Assembly: GCA_009731375.1 (NCBI GenBank)
Contig: BJOX01000369.1
Span: forward strand, 340,467 to 404,466
Origin: Paulinella micropora
Taxonomy: Eukaryota; Cercozoa; Imbricatea; Euglyphida
DNA: 64,000 bases
Direction: 5' to 3'
Position 1 is the first letter of the stretch, and every line of letters begins with the position of its first letter. The notes beneath the pieces are model-generated. The model ran no database searches, was not told the DNA's origin, and was given only the letters and a program-made list of their open reading frames with translations. Positions 10,088 through 21,691 of this stretch are shown in pieces. The translations under genes were made by a program, and so were the position numbers.

Positions 10088-11015
10088 TACAAGGGGCGGA
10101 GATCATACAAGGGGCCAGCAGGGCGGGGGCAGACCACAACGTAGCACGGGGGACTTCGGCGGAGGGAGGACGAGGCTGGGGCTTAACAGGAAGGATCGTC
10201 GACCGCATCCATATGCTCGACCGGCGGAGGTAAACGCGGCACATGGAGCGGGAGGGTTCCGGCAGAAAGGATCCGGACCAGATGTGATGGACCCGTCCTT
10301 TTACACGAATGTGGCGAGGAATCGGGAGTTGAGGCCGAACGAGGCGAGATATCCCCCGGACGACCGACTCAGCAATGTATCGGGAGTTCCGAAATATGAG
10401 CGACGGGCATTGAAGGAAAACAGCCATTTGCGCAAATCGTGTTATTGGCAAATTGGGATATGGTTCTTACGCCTACGGGGCGAATGTTGCATACACGAGG
10501 ACGACACCCTGTATCTTGACAATATGAATAAAATCTCGCGGGAGGAGCAGAACGCGGCTATACGGGAATTGAAGGAGGCAATTTGCCATGGCATGTGGCA
10601 GCTCGGGGGATTGGAAGACCTGTTTAACCGGGACGAACTGGACGAGTTGCAACGGTTCAACACCGCGAACATCCAGAAATACGGATGGAAGCGGAAGGAT
10701 CGAGGATCGTACTTGTCAGCGGCAGGACTACGGCAACGAGGCGGTGGTGGCGGAGGACGTGGCGGTGATCGAGGAAGAGGTCGAGGGGGCACACAACGTT
10801 CGGCGGCAACAGTGCCGGGGATGGCCTCAGAGGTACAGGAAAAGAGAGAAATGGTGGAAGGGAAGGGAGGAAAAGGGGGTGAAGGGAGCAAAGGAACAGG
10901 CAACAGTTTCCCGTGTGTGCACCCGGATCGACAGGCATTGATTTCAGGGGCGACGGCGGGTTTACCGGAACGACAGGGGTGCGGCGGGAGGGGGCACACC
11001 CACGCCATCGGGTAG
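10041..11015 (+). CDS. Gag C-terminal region with RGG-type Gly-rich tract
   Basis: The frame is +1 relative to ORF D and overlaps its end. It starts with Gln/Gly/Arg-rich sequence, then a helical segment (EEQNAAIRELKEAI; DLFNRDELDELQRFNTAN), then RQRGGGGGGRGGDRGRGRGG at about 10735-10790. An RGG tract of this type binds RNA and may replace the CCHC zinc knuckle that is absent here. Whether ORF D reaches this frame by programmed frameshift or the shift is a mutation cannot be told from one copy. Confidence 0.45.
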   Translation: MRQQQGGRQTAGGDGSTRGGDHTRGQQGGGRPQRSTGDFGGGRTRLGLNRKDRRPHPYARPAEVNAAHGAGGFRQKGSGPDVMDPSFYTNVARNRELRPNEARYPPDDRLSNVSGVPKYERRALKENSHLRKSCYWQIGIWFLRLRGECCIHEDDTLYLDNMNKISREEQNAAIRELKEAICHGMWQLGGLEDLFNRDELDELQRFNTANIQKYGWKRKDRGSYLSAAGLRQRGGGGGGRGGDRGRGRGGTQRSAATVPGMASEVQEKREMVEGKGGKGGEGSKGTGNSFPCVHPDRQALISGATAGLPERQGCGGRGHTHAIG

Positions 11016-11025
11016 GATAATATCC

Positions 11026-11793
11026 GTGGAGGAAATGGAACAAAAACATGAACGGAAACATGGCATATTTGAAAAGGAACGGACGCCGAGGGAGGAAGAG
11101 GCGCGACCACGACGGCGTGAGGACAAAGATGTCGTGATCATAGGGGAAGCCAAAACATGTGGGGAACATATCAACACGGAACATAAGGGTATGCGGCGGG
11201 ATTTGATGGCTGATAGGGGAACGAAGACGGCAAGAACGCCTGCTGCTCCGGCGGGTAGATGGAGCGGGGTACGGCAGCCCGTCCAGGGGGGATGGCAAAG
11301 GAGAACGACAGTCCATAGATCTGACTGGGGATTTGCCAGAAAACGGATGAGAGCAGCAGAGAGGGAGAGAGAGGGCAAGGCACACAACAAACGGCAGAAG
11401 GCAGAGGAGCGGACTCGTGGGGATGGAACGGGAGCAAAACCAGGAAGAACAGAGGATAAGGATAACGGAGCTATAGACGATAAGGGCGATAAGGGGGCTC
11501 AGGGGGAAATAGGGAGTAAGGAGGATAAGGGAGAGAGGCGGGAAATAGAGGATCAGAGGAGAGAGAACATAGATAAAGCTAAGGACCAGGGGTCGGAAGG
11601 GAAAATGGGACTTAATGGAAAGGATGAGGGGAAAGAACGGGAGCGGAACCGACTTATCCTCCAGACATACCAAAAGATCGCGGAACGCGCGGATTCAATG
11701 AGTCCTAGGAGAATGGTTAATTCGATTAAAAGAGCTGATTTCCCTTTAGCCTACACGAAGGTGGAAATTGTCGAGTTGGGTCATTGGCAATGA
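11026..11793 (+). CDS. Lys/Glu-rich linker before protease region
   Basis: Open for 255 codons in a frame shifted from the Gly-rich region, with the shift inside a G-rich run near 10985-11000. It is almost entirely charged (DKGDKGAQGEIGSKEDKGE) and probably disordered. The last 40 residues (LILQTYQKIAERADSMSPRRM) are more ordered and lead into the protease-like region. It is likely part of the gag-pol junction, with no known domain. Confidence 0.35.
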   Translation: MEEMEQKHERKHGIFEKERTPREEEARPRRREDKDVVIIGEAKTCGEHINTEHKGMRRDLMADRGTKTARTPAAPAGRWSGVRQPVQGGWQRRTTVHRSDWGFARKRMRAAEREREGKAHNKRQKAEERTRGDGTGAKPGRTEDKDNGAIDDKGDKGAQGEIGSKEDKGERREIEDQRRENIDKAKDQGSEGKMGLNGKDEGKERERNRLILQTYQKIAERADSMSPRRMVNSIKRADFPLAYTKVEIVELGHWQ

Positions 11794-12610
11794 CACGATG
11801 GCGGCGATCAGTGTCATGGGGAGGAGTTTTCAGGACAAGTATGGGGGACAGCAGTGGTATTGGCAGGCGCTACGGCACACGCAGTGATGGGTGAGCGGAG
11901 TGTCGGGATCGACACCGATCACGGGCACGATGTTGCTGCAGTTTCGGCTCTCCGACGGCTCGATCTATATCCACAAGGTTTGGGTGGTACCAGCATACAC
12001 GGGGGGCTTGTTGTGGAGCTTGGACGCGCTCAGTTGAATGCGCACGTCCATCGATTGTGCGGGGTATACGGTGCGATATGGAGCGGACGAAAACGCACCG
12101 GTATACAAGATGGTGCATTTGTCGACAGATGACCACTCTCAAGGCAATGAGGGGGAATGGACGGCTGGTAGTTTTGCGGCCGTGAAGGTCGTAATGTCGG
12201 AAGAGGCAGCGGCTGACGAGGCAGCATGCGAGGTTTTCGCGGTGGGGGACCCTAAGGCAACGGATGAGGAGAGTGAATCGGAGGACGAATGGACGCCAAA
12301 TCAAATAGTGGCATTGTGCGACATGCGGCTGGAACACTTGAGAGAACAACGGAGATTGGCCACGGACGGTTTCCCGATATACGGCCGTGTTGGGGGACCA
12401 ACACAAAGAAATGGATGGCAGGACGTTGCCAATGGCACAGTACGTGGTATGTAACGTGTCAAAGCCGAGTCAGGCGAAGACGGGAATTATCGAGTTCCTC
12501 AAGGATAAATGGGGGGATGATCCCATCATGGTCGACTCGGTGGCAGGAATCAAGAAGGCGCTGAAGAATCGGATTTCCCTTGGGGATTTCACGATAGTGC
12601 TTCCGGTGGG
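11770..12610 (+). pseudogene. Retropepsin-like protease region, degraded
   Basis: One frame reads IGNDTMAAISVMGRSFQDKY, which resembles the D-T-G-A-x-x-S-x-I active-site segment of retroviral-type aspartic proteases with Gly replaced by Met. Strand-like sequence follows (TMLLQFRLSDGSIYIHKVWV) about 45 residues later. In-frame TGA codons occur near 11886 and 12035, and the frame shifts before VVCNVSKPSQAKTGIIEFL near 12440. Position between gag and RT is right for a protease. The family assignment is inference from this weak motif. The segment ends at about 12610, where the inverted block begins. Confidence 0.4.
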
Positions 12611-14889
12611 TAGACGTCGTATTCTTCGAGACTGTCCTTTGCGCATTGGTCCTCGTGCTCCTCACAGCACTCTCGTGGTGCCTTACTAGCCGCCTCATAC
12701 AACCTGAGGTCCCTCTCATGTTCCTGTTTTTCTCCTCCCCCCGATATACGAAACTTGTACGCTGCCGACACCTCCTCCGCGTATATCATACCGTTCATCG
12801 GCTTCTGGTCTTCAAAATCCGGTTCCCGCTCTATCTGTTCCAAGTGCATGAATCCCCATACCGTCAAGACTGCCGCCGCCGTGGTGAACCTAAATCGCGT
12901 CAGGTTCACCCCCTTCCGCTTCTCCCCATCCCATATCGGTTTGACCGTGAACACCTCTGGCGCCTGGTGCTGTCGTTGTTCCGCCCCCGTCTTTCCCCAT
13001 GATCCCCCATCCTCTGCCGTGCCCCCAGATCGAGACTGGTGATCAGCCAAGAAGTTCTCCTTTCCCTTGATATACTCTATCTGGAAGTCATATTCCGACA
13101 ACTCCTGTTGCCACCGCGCCAACCGTCCCGTGGTCCTGCGACATCAACCACCGGAGGTTGTTGTGATCCGTCCTCACTCTCGTTTCCTTTGCCCCCCATA
13201 AATATTCCTTCAGCCGCTTGAAGCCCCAGACAATAGCCATGCCTCCCGTTGTCTGGTGCAGTATTGCCTTTCCGCACTTGACATACGCCGACTAAGGAAC
13301 ATTACCGGTCGCAGTCGCCCCTTTTCGTCCGCTTGCTGAAGCACTCCTCCTATCGCGTAGGCCGACGCGTCCGTATCCAGAATAAAGGGTGCCTCAAAGT
13401 CAGGCAGCCTCAGAACCGTTCCATCTTCCGTCAACGGATCCTTCAGAATCGTCTCCCGCAAATCCTTTATCGCTTCCAAGACCTTCTCTCCCCACTCGTT
13501 CGGGTTCGCCCAATCCCCTTTGAATTCCTTCATGTGTTTCCGTATGGGCTCCGCCCGGTTGGCAAAGTTTGGGATAAACTCCCCGTAATACTGTGCCAAC
13601 GACACGAACGAATGTAAATCGGACTTGTTCTGCGGTATTGGCATGTCCGCCAGTGCCTCTCGTTTCTTAGCCGCGATTGTGCATGTTCCGTTCTCAATAT
13701 CGTATCCCAAATATTGAATCCATTTCTGCATGAAGTGGCACTTCTTGGCATTAAGCCAAAAACCGAACGGCTTAATCCTCCGCATGATGTCCCTGAGGTG
13801 TTCCATATGCTCCTCCACCGAGTTAGAGTATATTATGACATCATCCAAGTATGCAAAGGCATACGTCGACGTGTCACCATGTTTGAAGGCAAATTCCTCG
13901 TCCCGAAACTTACTTCCCAACATCTCGGTCATCGCCTTTTGGAAAATCCCTGGAGCCACCTTGAGCCCCATCGGCAAAACCTTCCAGACATAAGTCGTCA
14001 TGCCCACCATAAACGCCGTGAGGTATCGACTTTCCTCCGCCAATGGGATTTGCCAAAACCCGCTTTTCAGATCCAGAGTGGAATATATTTTCGCCTTCCG
14101 CAATACTTCCACCCCTCGTCGCACATCCGGCACCGGTGTTTCGATCTTCTTGATGATCTGATTGATCTTCCAGTAGTTTATGCACATCTGCAATGTGCCA
14201 TCTGGCTTCGGCACCATCCGCACCGGCGAGGAGTATTCCGACAACCGCTCCTCTATCAGCCCCTTCTCCAACAATTCCGCCGTCATCTCCCTGGCAATTC
14301 TATCCTCGTGATAACTGAGTCGAGAAGGCCGTCCTATTCCTGGTACCTCCTGTCCCATCTCCCTATAGAACCTTGCCGTGTGGTGCTTGACCGAACCTCC
14401 CTCCAACGGCCCAAACACCTCCATGTGTTGATCCATCATCGCCAAGACGTCCTCCTTAGACTTTTTACTTCCCTGCCACTGTTTTGCCTGTTCCCGCAAG
14501 GCCGCTTGAGCCTTATCCGTTTCCTCCTTGATTTGTTCGTCCGTCACCTTGCCCGCTATGTCGTCCACCGTGGCCTCCTCGCCCTCCTCCTCGAACCCTT
14601 CTTTAGACCGGTACAGGGTAGGCGTTTGCCTCTCCTGATCCGCATATCTGGCCAACTGATCGATCATCATCGCCTATTGTATCGCATGTGTGCGATGATA
14701 TACCCCCGAAGTAAGGACCAAATCCCGTGTAAGGAGCTCCTCCCGATATTTCCTCGCCGCTTTTCTCGATCCCAAACGACACGATATAACGAGTTTCTGC
14801 GTCCGACTCGGTATAGGTATCGGATCCTGAACCAAGAAATCCTCGATATCATACCACCACATTTCCGTTGGCATGGCGGCAGTTGCCAA
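12589..14889 (-). pseudogene. Reverse transcriptase-RNase H, inverted relative to the element
   Basis: The frame runs on the minus strand from about 14889. A TAG at 14676-14674 interrupts it, then 14670-13210 is open. RT landmarks counted from 14670: VRMVPKPDGTL (residue about 150), STLDLKSGFWQIPL with the first catalytic Asp (200), KVLPMGLKVAPGIFQKAM, and AYLDDVIIYSNS with the YxDD pair (about 275). The RNase H opening ILDTDASAYAIGGVL follows (about 430). The RNase H part is then broken: about one base is lost near 13258 and the frame is regained near 13125, ending in IEYIKGKENFLADHQSR. Gag and integrase lie on the opposite strand on either side, so this block of about 2.3 kb is an internal inversion. 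It synthesised cDNA and degraded template RNA in the parent element and is inactive here. Confidence 0.85.
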
Positions 14890-16349
14890 TGGTCGGCAAT
14901 GTAGTGGTCGGCCCTAAGGCAGAAGGGGAACCATTGTTGCCGGAACAGGAGGACGTGACGGTGTTGGAGAAGACGCATCCCAGCCGGGTGGCTTTGGACT
15001 TGGAGACGGATACGCAAATCAAGTTTGCTTCGGTGGACAAGTTTCGGAGTCTGACGAGCGAGGCGAAGGAATTCAAGGCACTGATTCAACACGGGTTGAA
15101 CCCGACACCGGAAAAGCGTACTGAGGCGGTGAAGCGGCAGATGAAGACGCACACGTATTCGGATGGGCTGATCTGGTATATGGGAACGGACGGCAGACAC
15201 AAGGAAAATCCGGAAAGGTGGACGGTATGGGTACCACCGGCATTACGGCATGTGATTATGATCGGGGCACATAACTGTCCCATGCAGAGTCATCCAGGAT
15301 TGGAAAGGATGAAGTGGTCACTGACGAGGAAATTCTACTGGGGAAGTATGAATAAGGATGTGGAACGATTCATCAACGGCTGCGCGCCGTGCCAGAGAGC
15401 AAAGACGCCATACGACGCAACCAAGGGTTTGCTTGGATAGTACGAGGTCACGAGCGACATTTTCGAGACGATCCACATCGACTATGTGGGCCCTTTACCG
15501 GAAGCGGGCGACGGAGGGTTCAAGTACATACTTACGGCCATTGACAGGGCATCGAATTACGTGATCACGGTACCCACTAAGGACGAGACCAAGGAAACGA
15601 CCGCTAAGGCTCTGATCGACCACGTTTTCTGCAGGATCGGAGTTCCAAGGAAGATCATATCCGACAGAGGGAGTTCGTTCAACTGGCTCTCGAACGAACT
15701 CAGTGCATATTTTGGGTTCCAATGGAACTACGTTACGGCATACAATCCAATGGCAAACGGGAAAATCGAGCGGATGCACAAGACGATGAAGGCATCCTTG
15801 AAAATCTATTGCCAGAACAACCAGAAGATGTGACCGGAGACGGTGCAGGCTTTTTAGTTTGCGGTTAACAACTTGGGCTCCTCGTCTTTGGGAGGAAGCG
15901 TTCGGCTTTGCCCGAACCAACTGGTACATGGAAGGGTGTTGAACACACCTACGGTTCGCTTCAAGGACACGGCTTTATATGACCCGACGGAATTGATGGC
16001 ATGCCGCCTGCGGGCAATAGCGGAGGCTGAACACATCGTCCGGAAGCAGCGCGAGGCTGCTATGAGGAGGAAGGACGACAAGGGGCAGCAAAAGTTCCGA
16101 CACGTGGAATTCAACGTGGGAGACACAGTCTTGTTATACGTCCCGAGCATCCCGGTGGGTGTGTCGGCGAAGTTGTACGAAAAGTGGCAGGGGCCGTATC
16201 AGGTGGTGCAGCAAACTGCGGCATACAATTACAAAATCCGCCATCAGCGAACGGCAAAAGAACAGATCGTGCATGTACGACGGCTGGTCAAGTTCTCACC
16301 GTTCCTATTGGATTACGGGACGGACGCGCAGGCACTGGCGCGCACGTAG
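14868..16349 (+). pseudogene. Retrotransposon integrase
   Basis: The reading frame 14868-16349 is continuous except for TAG at 15438, TGA at 15831 and TAG at 15855, and ends with TAG at 16347. The zinc-binding HHCC region reads AHNCPMQSHPG then FINGCAPCQRAK. The catalytic D,D,E triad is visible in IHIDYVGPLP, KIISDRGSSFNWLS and ANGKIERMHKTM. A GPY/F-type C-terminal module follows (LYEKWQGPYQVVQQ and IVHVRRLVKFSPF). These are Ty3/gypsy hallmarks. It would catalyse insertion of the cDNA. The sequence just after 14868 probably belonged next to the end of RNase H before the inversion. No chromodomain was seen. Confidence 0.88.
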
Positions 16350-16913
16350 GATGACTGGGGCAACCCGACACCTTTGCTTACTCGTTCGCAGCGGGCGGAA
16401 GAGTTGGCGAGGTTGAGGGACCAGCTTCTGTATGAACCGGAAGAGGAGGAGAAACAAAGATTGCGGGATGCAATTATGGAGCTGGAAAAGGGCTCTCACG
16501 AACGAGCATCCAGGAGACAGCGCCAGGAAGGCGAGGGCGCCAACGGCAAGGAGGAAACTCAGGAGCGGAAGGAGGAGCCGGGGGGCTCGGAGGGAGTGCT
16601 GCGACTGGAGGAGAGGAAGGAGGAGAAGGAGCAGCAGCGGGCACAGACGGCCCGTCTGAGACCACCACCAGAAGGAGGGGATAGAGGTGGATCGCGTCAA
16701 CAGTCAGAAAAGTGGTTGGTCGACCCGACCAAGATAGATAACATCCGCTGGAGAGTCGGCAAGTATTATTTGATGCGACCTGCGGATAGAGAGGTCTCGG
16801 ATGATACGCTGGATGAATTCTATGTCATGCGGATATTGAGGGTCGGGGGAGAGGCGTACGAGGTCCAAAGCGGCGGTGGGCATTGCCCCGGTAATACAGT
16901 TCTGGAGGAATGA
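16350..16913 (+). CDS. Pol C-terminal extension
   Basis: The frame continues from integrase after the TAG at 16347-16349. A coiled-coil-like Arg/Glu/Gln-rich part (RAEELARLRDQLLYEPEEEE) is followed by a compact segment, WRVGKYYLMRPADREV...FYVMRILRVGGEAYEV. The alternating hydrophobic pattern suggests a small beta-barrel reader-like fold; this is only inference. It ends at 16913. Downstream coding-like pieces (about 16940-17040 and 17424-17630) are separated by the foldback insertion. Confidence 0.4.
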   Translation, partial: DDWGNPTPLLTRSQRAEELARLRDQLLYEPEEEEKQRLRDAIMELEKGSHERASRRQRQEGEGANGKEETQERKEEPGGSEGVLRLEERKEEKEQQRAQTARLRPPPEGGDRGGSRQQSEKWLVDPTKIDNIRWRVGKYYLMRPADREVSDDTLDEFYVMRILRVGGEAYEVQSGGGHCPGNTVLEE

Positions 16914-17043
16914 TGATGGGACTAACATAAAAAAGGACCGTCGGTTCAGTCCAGTTTTTCTGGAGAACTGGGGGCAGAAACGGAGACTTGGGATGTCAGC
17001 ATCCAGTTGGATGACAAGGACCACACGCCCTATACGGTCACAT

Positions 17044-17112
17044 CCAAACGATACCCCTCCCATACCCGGGTATGATACCCGGTATGATACCCCTGGGGTA
17101 TGATACGCCCAT

Positions 17113-17179
<67 letters not shown>

Positions 17180-17180
17180 T

Positions 17181-17228
<48 letters not shown>

Positions 17229-17423
17229 NNNNNNNNNNCCTGGGTTATGATACCCTCCCCTGCCACCCCATACCCCCCCCAATGTATGGAACAGGGGTAT
17301 GGGACAGGAGTATCATACCCCGGGGTATGGGACAAGGGTATATGGACTAGGGGTATCGGTTTATGATACCCCAGGGGTATCATACCGGGTATCATACCCG
17401 GGTATGGGAGGGGTATCGTTTGG
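17044..17423. mobile_element. Foldback/MITE-like insertion with 58-bp inverted repeats
   Basis: The left arm from 17044 (CCAAACGATACCCCTCCCAT...) is matched exactly, reversed and complemented, by the right arm ending at 17423, over about 58 bases by eye. Between them lie long C runs, a 10-N gap (17229-17238) and more GGTATG/CATACC palindromes. It splits coding-like sequence of the retrotransposon, so it inserted later. No clear target duplication was seen. Confidence 0.75.
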
Positions 17424-17630
17424 CTGTGGGTGCAATCACGGCCTAGGGAGGTCTTGGACATACCTTTTGATCTCACGGACGAGCGGCGAATCCCCACCTT
17501 CATCTGGGATGAGGTGGAGGAGAGAGGCTGGCCCTTTGAGATTATCGGGGCACCACCGGCGCAGGTGGGATCGAGGGGAAGGAAGCGTCCCTCGGGGACG
17601 GAGCGGAGGACGAGGAGGGGAAGGAGATGA
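17424..17630 (+). pseudogene. Retrotransposon 3'-terminal coding remnant
   Basis: An open stretch with VLDIPFDLTDERRIPTFIWD and EERGWPFEIIGAPPAQV, ending in a basic tail. It appears to continue the pol extension interrupted by the foldback element. Function is unknown. Confidence 0.35.
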
Positions 17631-19536
17631 GAGAGAGAAAGAGAAAGAAAGGAAGAGAGAGACAAGAAATGAGTGAGAAAGAGAAGAATGAAAAGATAAG
17701 ATGACCAAAACCGGGGTGGTGCGCCCGGGGGAAACGGCTGAGGATACCTGCGGATCACTTGATCCAAAAGTATACGCGCAGGAGCGCGAGGGCACGGACG
17801 TTATCGTCTGCACGGGAATCGGAAAAATCAACCTTCTGGAAATTATGGGCTACACACGGGGACCACGATACTAATCGTGTACTTTCATGTGCTGGTGGGA
17901 AGCAACGCATGAAAAATACACGACAACCATCTCTAACTGCCCTTTGGCTCACTGGATTTTCCGCGCAGGGCCCGATGATGGATAATCTTGTCTCGCGCGG
18001 GGCGCGACGATACAATTCTTTTTCCGCGCAGGGACGCGACGACAGGCCTATGAGCCTTTGGAGGATAATATTTTAACCCGCCGGGGAGCAAGGTCGATGA
18101 CGTTGACGGACTGATCACCCTCACGCTCACTTATTGATATTCACCCTCAGCCTGCGGTGGCTTGACAAAGGGTAAGCGCACGGGGTACGAACGGGAAAAC
18201 GATGACGAGAAGACTGAGAAGATGATGAGAAAGATGAAGACTGATGACGAAGAGGGGAATGGAGGGGGTAATACAAATACACCCACAGGTACCGCGGAAG
18301 GGCAATGGGCCCATATGGCGAGCAAGGCCACGGTACACTCGGAACGTGTCACTCATGGAATCTATTTCTATTTTGCCGCGCAGGGACGCGAAGACGGCGG
18401 AAGGCTGACTGGAAGACATTTACCGCTCGGCATGCGGATCGGGATATGTATACATATATGCACGAATAGCAACACGAACACGGAAAAGGGGAACAACACG
18501 GAAGACGGAATGTGGGATGGCGGAATAGAAAGAGCGGGGATAGATTATAGGACGGATAGTAGTAGAATGGGATAGATTATAGGTTGGATAGAATATAGGA
18601 TGGATAGTAATAGAATTGGACAGACTATAGGTTGGATAGTAATAGGTATGGATAGTGTATAGGGGGGGAAAAGGGGAGGATCAACAAAGGGGACGATACG
18701 GGGCAAAAACGGGACGAACTTGGGGACAGGGGGACAAAAGGGGTGTAACAAATGGGGGAATGGGATGGATAGACGGGTAGGTCTATAAGTGGTACTCGGG
18801 GTCGTTTCAAGCATGGAGTGATAGCGCCGGGGGGACGACGGTGGGGGGTATCCGAGGCTTGGCGGGGGGCCTTCCCTCAACGACGTCTAAGTCACTCCTG
18901 GGCTATACGCCGGGACTACAGCGTCATCTGGGATCTTAATTTGGTAAAAGGTTTTACGATTCGTGGCATTTTCGACGTTCGAGTGGAAGTGGGTGGATTG
19001 ATCAAATTCCCACTAGTTCGGCGTTCGAGTGGAAGTGGATGGATTGATCAAATTCCCACTAGTTTCGTGGTAATTTTCAACGTTCGAGTGGAAGTGGATG
19101 GATTGACGAAATTCACACTAGTTACATTGTAATTTTAATGGATTCAGATGTTACAAGAGAGGCTCGGATTACGCAGGATTATGGTGACGGCAGATGTGGG
19201 GCGATACATTTTACGTGAGCCGAGTCTCAGGCAAAAATTTTCTTCTGGCGCAATGGAAGCGCATCAGATTTCGAATTTGGGGAATAATGCGGAACCGATG
19301 GGCTTAAATCGGACAAACATGGAATTTATCAATAACTATCCGGGGGGTAGCATAAACTCACACTAGGTAGGGGGACGATGAGTGAATCTAGGATAACACG
19401 GGGTGTGCAATTTATCCAAGGGGAAGTGTCCGGTCACAGACTCGGATGATCTCTCGAGATAATTTTCACATTTTATCCAGGTTTGGTTCGCCTGGTCTTA
19501 ACTCGACTTCTCGCCCACCCTGACGAGGGCACGCTC
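17631..19536 (+). other. Retrotransposon 3' noncoding region
   Basis: No convincing ORF. A CCGCGCAGGG(A)CGCGA motif recurs near 17959, 18021 and 18376. GGATAG-rich minisatellite lies at about 18545-18665. A 46-60 bp tandem repeat lies at 18965-19135. Confidence 0.5.
18965..19135 (+). repeat. Tandem repeat, three units of 46-60 bp
   Basis: CGTTCGAGTGGAAGTGG begins three units near 18977, 19022 and 19080. Each runs to a CACTAGTT end. Confidence 0.7.
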
Positions 19537-19550
19537 GGGGGGGAGAGGGG
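19537..19550 (+). promoter_or_regulatory. Polypurine tract
   Basis: GGGGGGGAGAGGGG lies eight bases before the 3' LTR, the position of the plus-strand primer in LTR retroelements. Confidence 0.7.
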
Positions 19551-19558
19551 ATTCAACG

Positions 19559-19719
19559 GTGCCGGCCCATCCGGTATATAATAATGGCATTACTCTCTGT
19601 TCCGGTCTGTCGGTTTACACTTGGCTTGGAGAGTTCGGAGTCTCTTCTACGTTAGGTATTCCTCATTCTACAAGTCGTTAGGTAGTTATTATATTATTAA
19701 ATATTTGGTCACGGTAACA
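19559..19719 (+). repeat. 3' LTR, about 161 bp
   Basis: Matches 3833-3990 apart from about five substitutions and a 3-bp (ATA) length change after the TATA box. It carries the TATATAA box and TTCTACGTTAG (19645-19655). It is followed by the right CAACT duplication at 19720-19724. Confidence 0.9.
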
Positions 19720-20290
19720 CAACTTCAAAAATAACTCTTACGCTTCCCACTTATGCCTACCAGTGGCAAGTCACCTATTCTCTTACTAAAGTTGATCAGT
19801 GAAAAAACTCCAGGTCGGATGGACTACCCAGCTCAGGCTTTTGACCATGTGTCGATATATTAATATATTTCAAGTCAAATGACTTGAAAATTTTATTTAA
19901 TAACCAAATGCTTATTCAGAAATCGTGAAAGATCAAAGGACCGATCGTTCGACCCTCGCTCCCTTTCTTGCATAGAAAGACAATCGTATGTCTTCAGTCG
20001 AGATTGAAAGGCAATCGTATTGATATGCTTTGTCTAAATGACTGATCATGCCACATTACCGTGATGGTATTTATACCCTGATGTTGAAAGCAACAGACTT
20101 GTATTGAGACACAACTTGAAACAACGAAGCAAGAGAGGGTGAGGCTACTGCAAACCCGACATCAGCCTCACCCGACATTATTAATACAAAGGAAAGCAAG
20201 AAGGAAAGCAAACAGGAAAGCAAACAGGAAAGCAAACAGGAAAGCAAACAGGAAAGCCTCACGGAAGAAAGCAGAAAGAATGAAGGCGGG
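19720..20290. other. Right flank of the retrotransposon
   Basis: AT-rich DNA without a recognised gene. A 35-bp stretch at 19937-19971 repeats 3786-3820. About five copies of GGAAAGCAAACA lie at about 20195-20255. Confidence 0.6.
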
Positions 20291-20339
20291 ATGAAAATTA
20301 AAAGTGCATTAACTAATATAGGGGCTAAGTGTCTGCGTC

Positions 20340-21690
<1,351 letters not shown>

Positions 21691-21691
<1 letters not shown>

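Larger units (their letters stand above)
3833..19719 (+). mobile_element. Ty3/gypsy-type LTR retrotransposon, about 15.9 kb, degenerate
   Basis: Direct terminal repeats (3833-3990 and 19559-19719) flank a polypurine tract, a reverse transcriptase/RNase H block and an integrase with a GPY/F-like end. A 5-bp CAACT duplication at 3828-3832 and 19720-19724 marks the insertion. Order on the plus strand: leader, ORF A (4751), ORF B (6003), ORF C (6531), ORF D (8207), Gly-rich region, Lys/Glu-rich region, protease-like region, inverted RT-RNase H (minus, 12.6-14.9 kb), integrase (14.9-16.35 kb), charged C-terminal extension, foldback insertion, 3' noncoding region. The left and right LTRs differ by about five substitutions and one 3-bp indel by eye, so the insertion is not recent. 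In-frame stops and frameshifts make this copy non-autonomous. Confidence 0.9.

Noticed and set aside
13714-14904. 396-codon plus-strand ORF
   Set aside because: An antisense shadow of the RT-RNase H frame, which has clear motifs on the minus strand.
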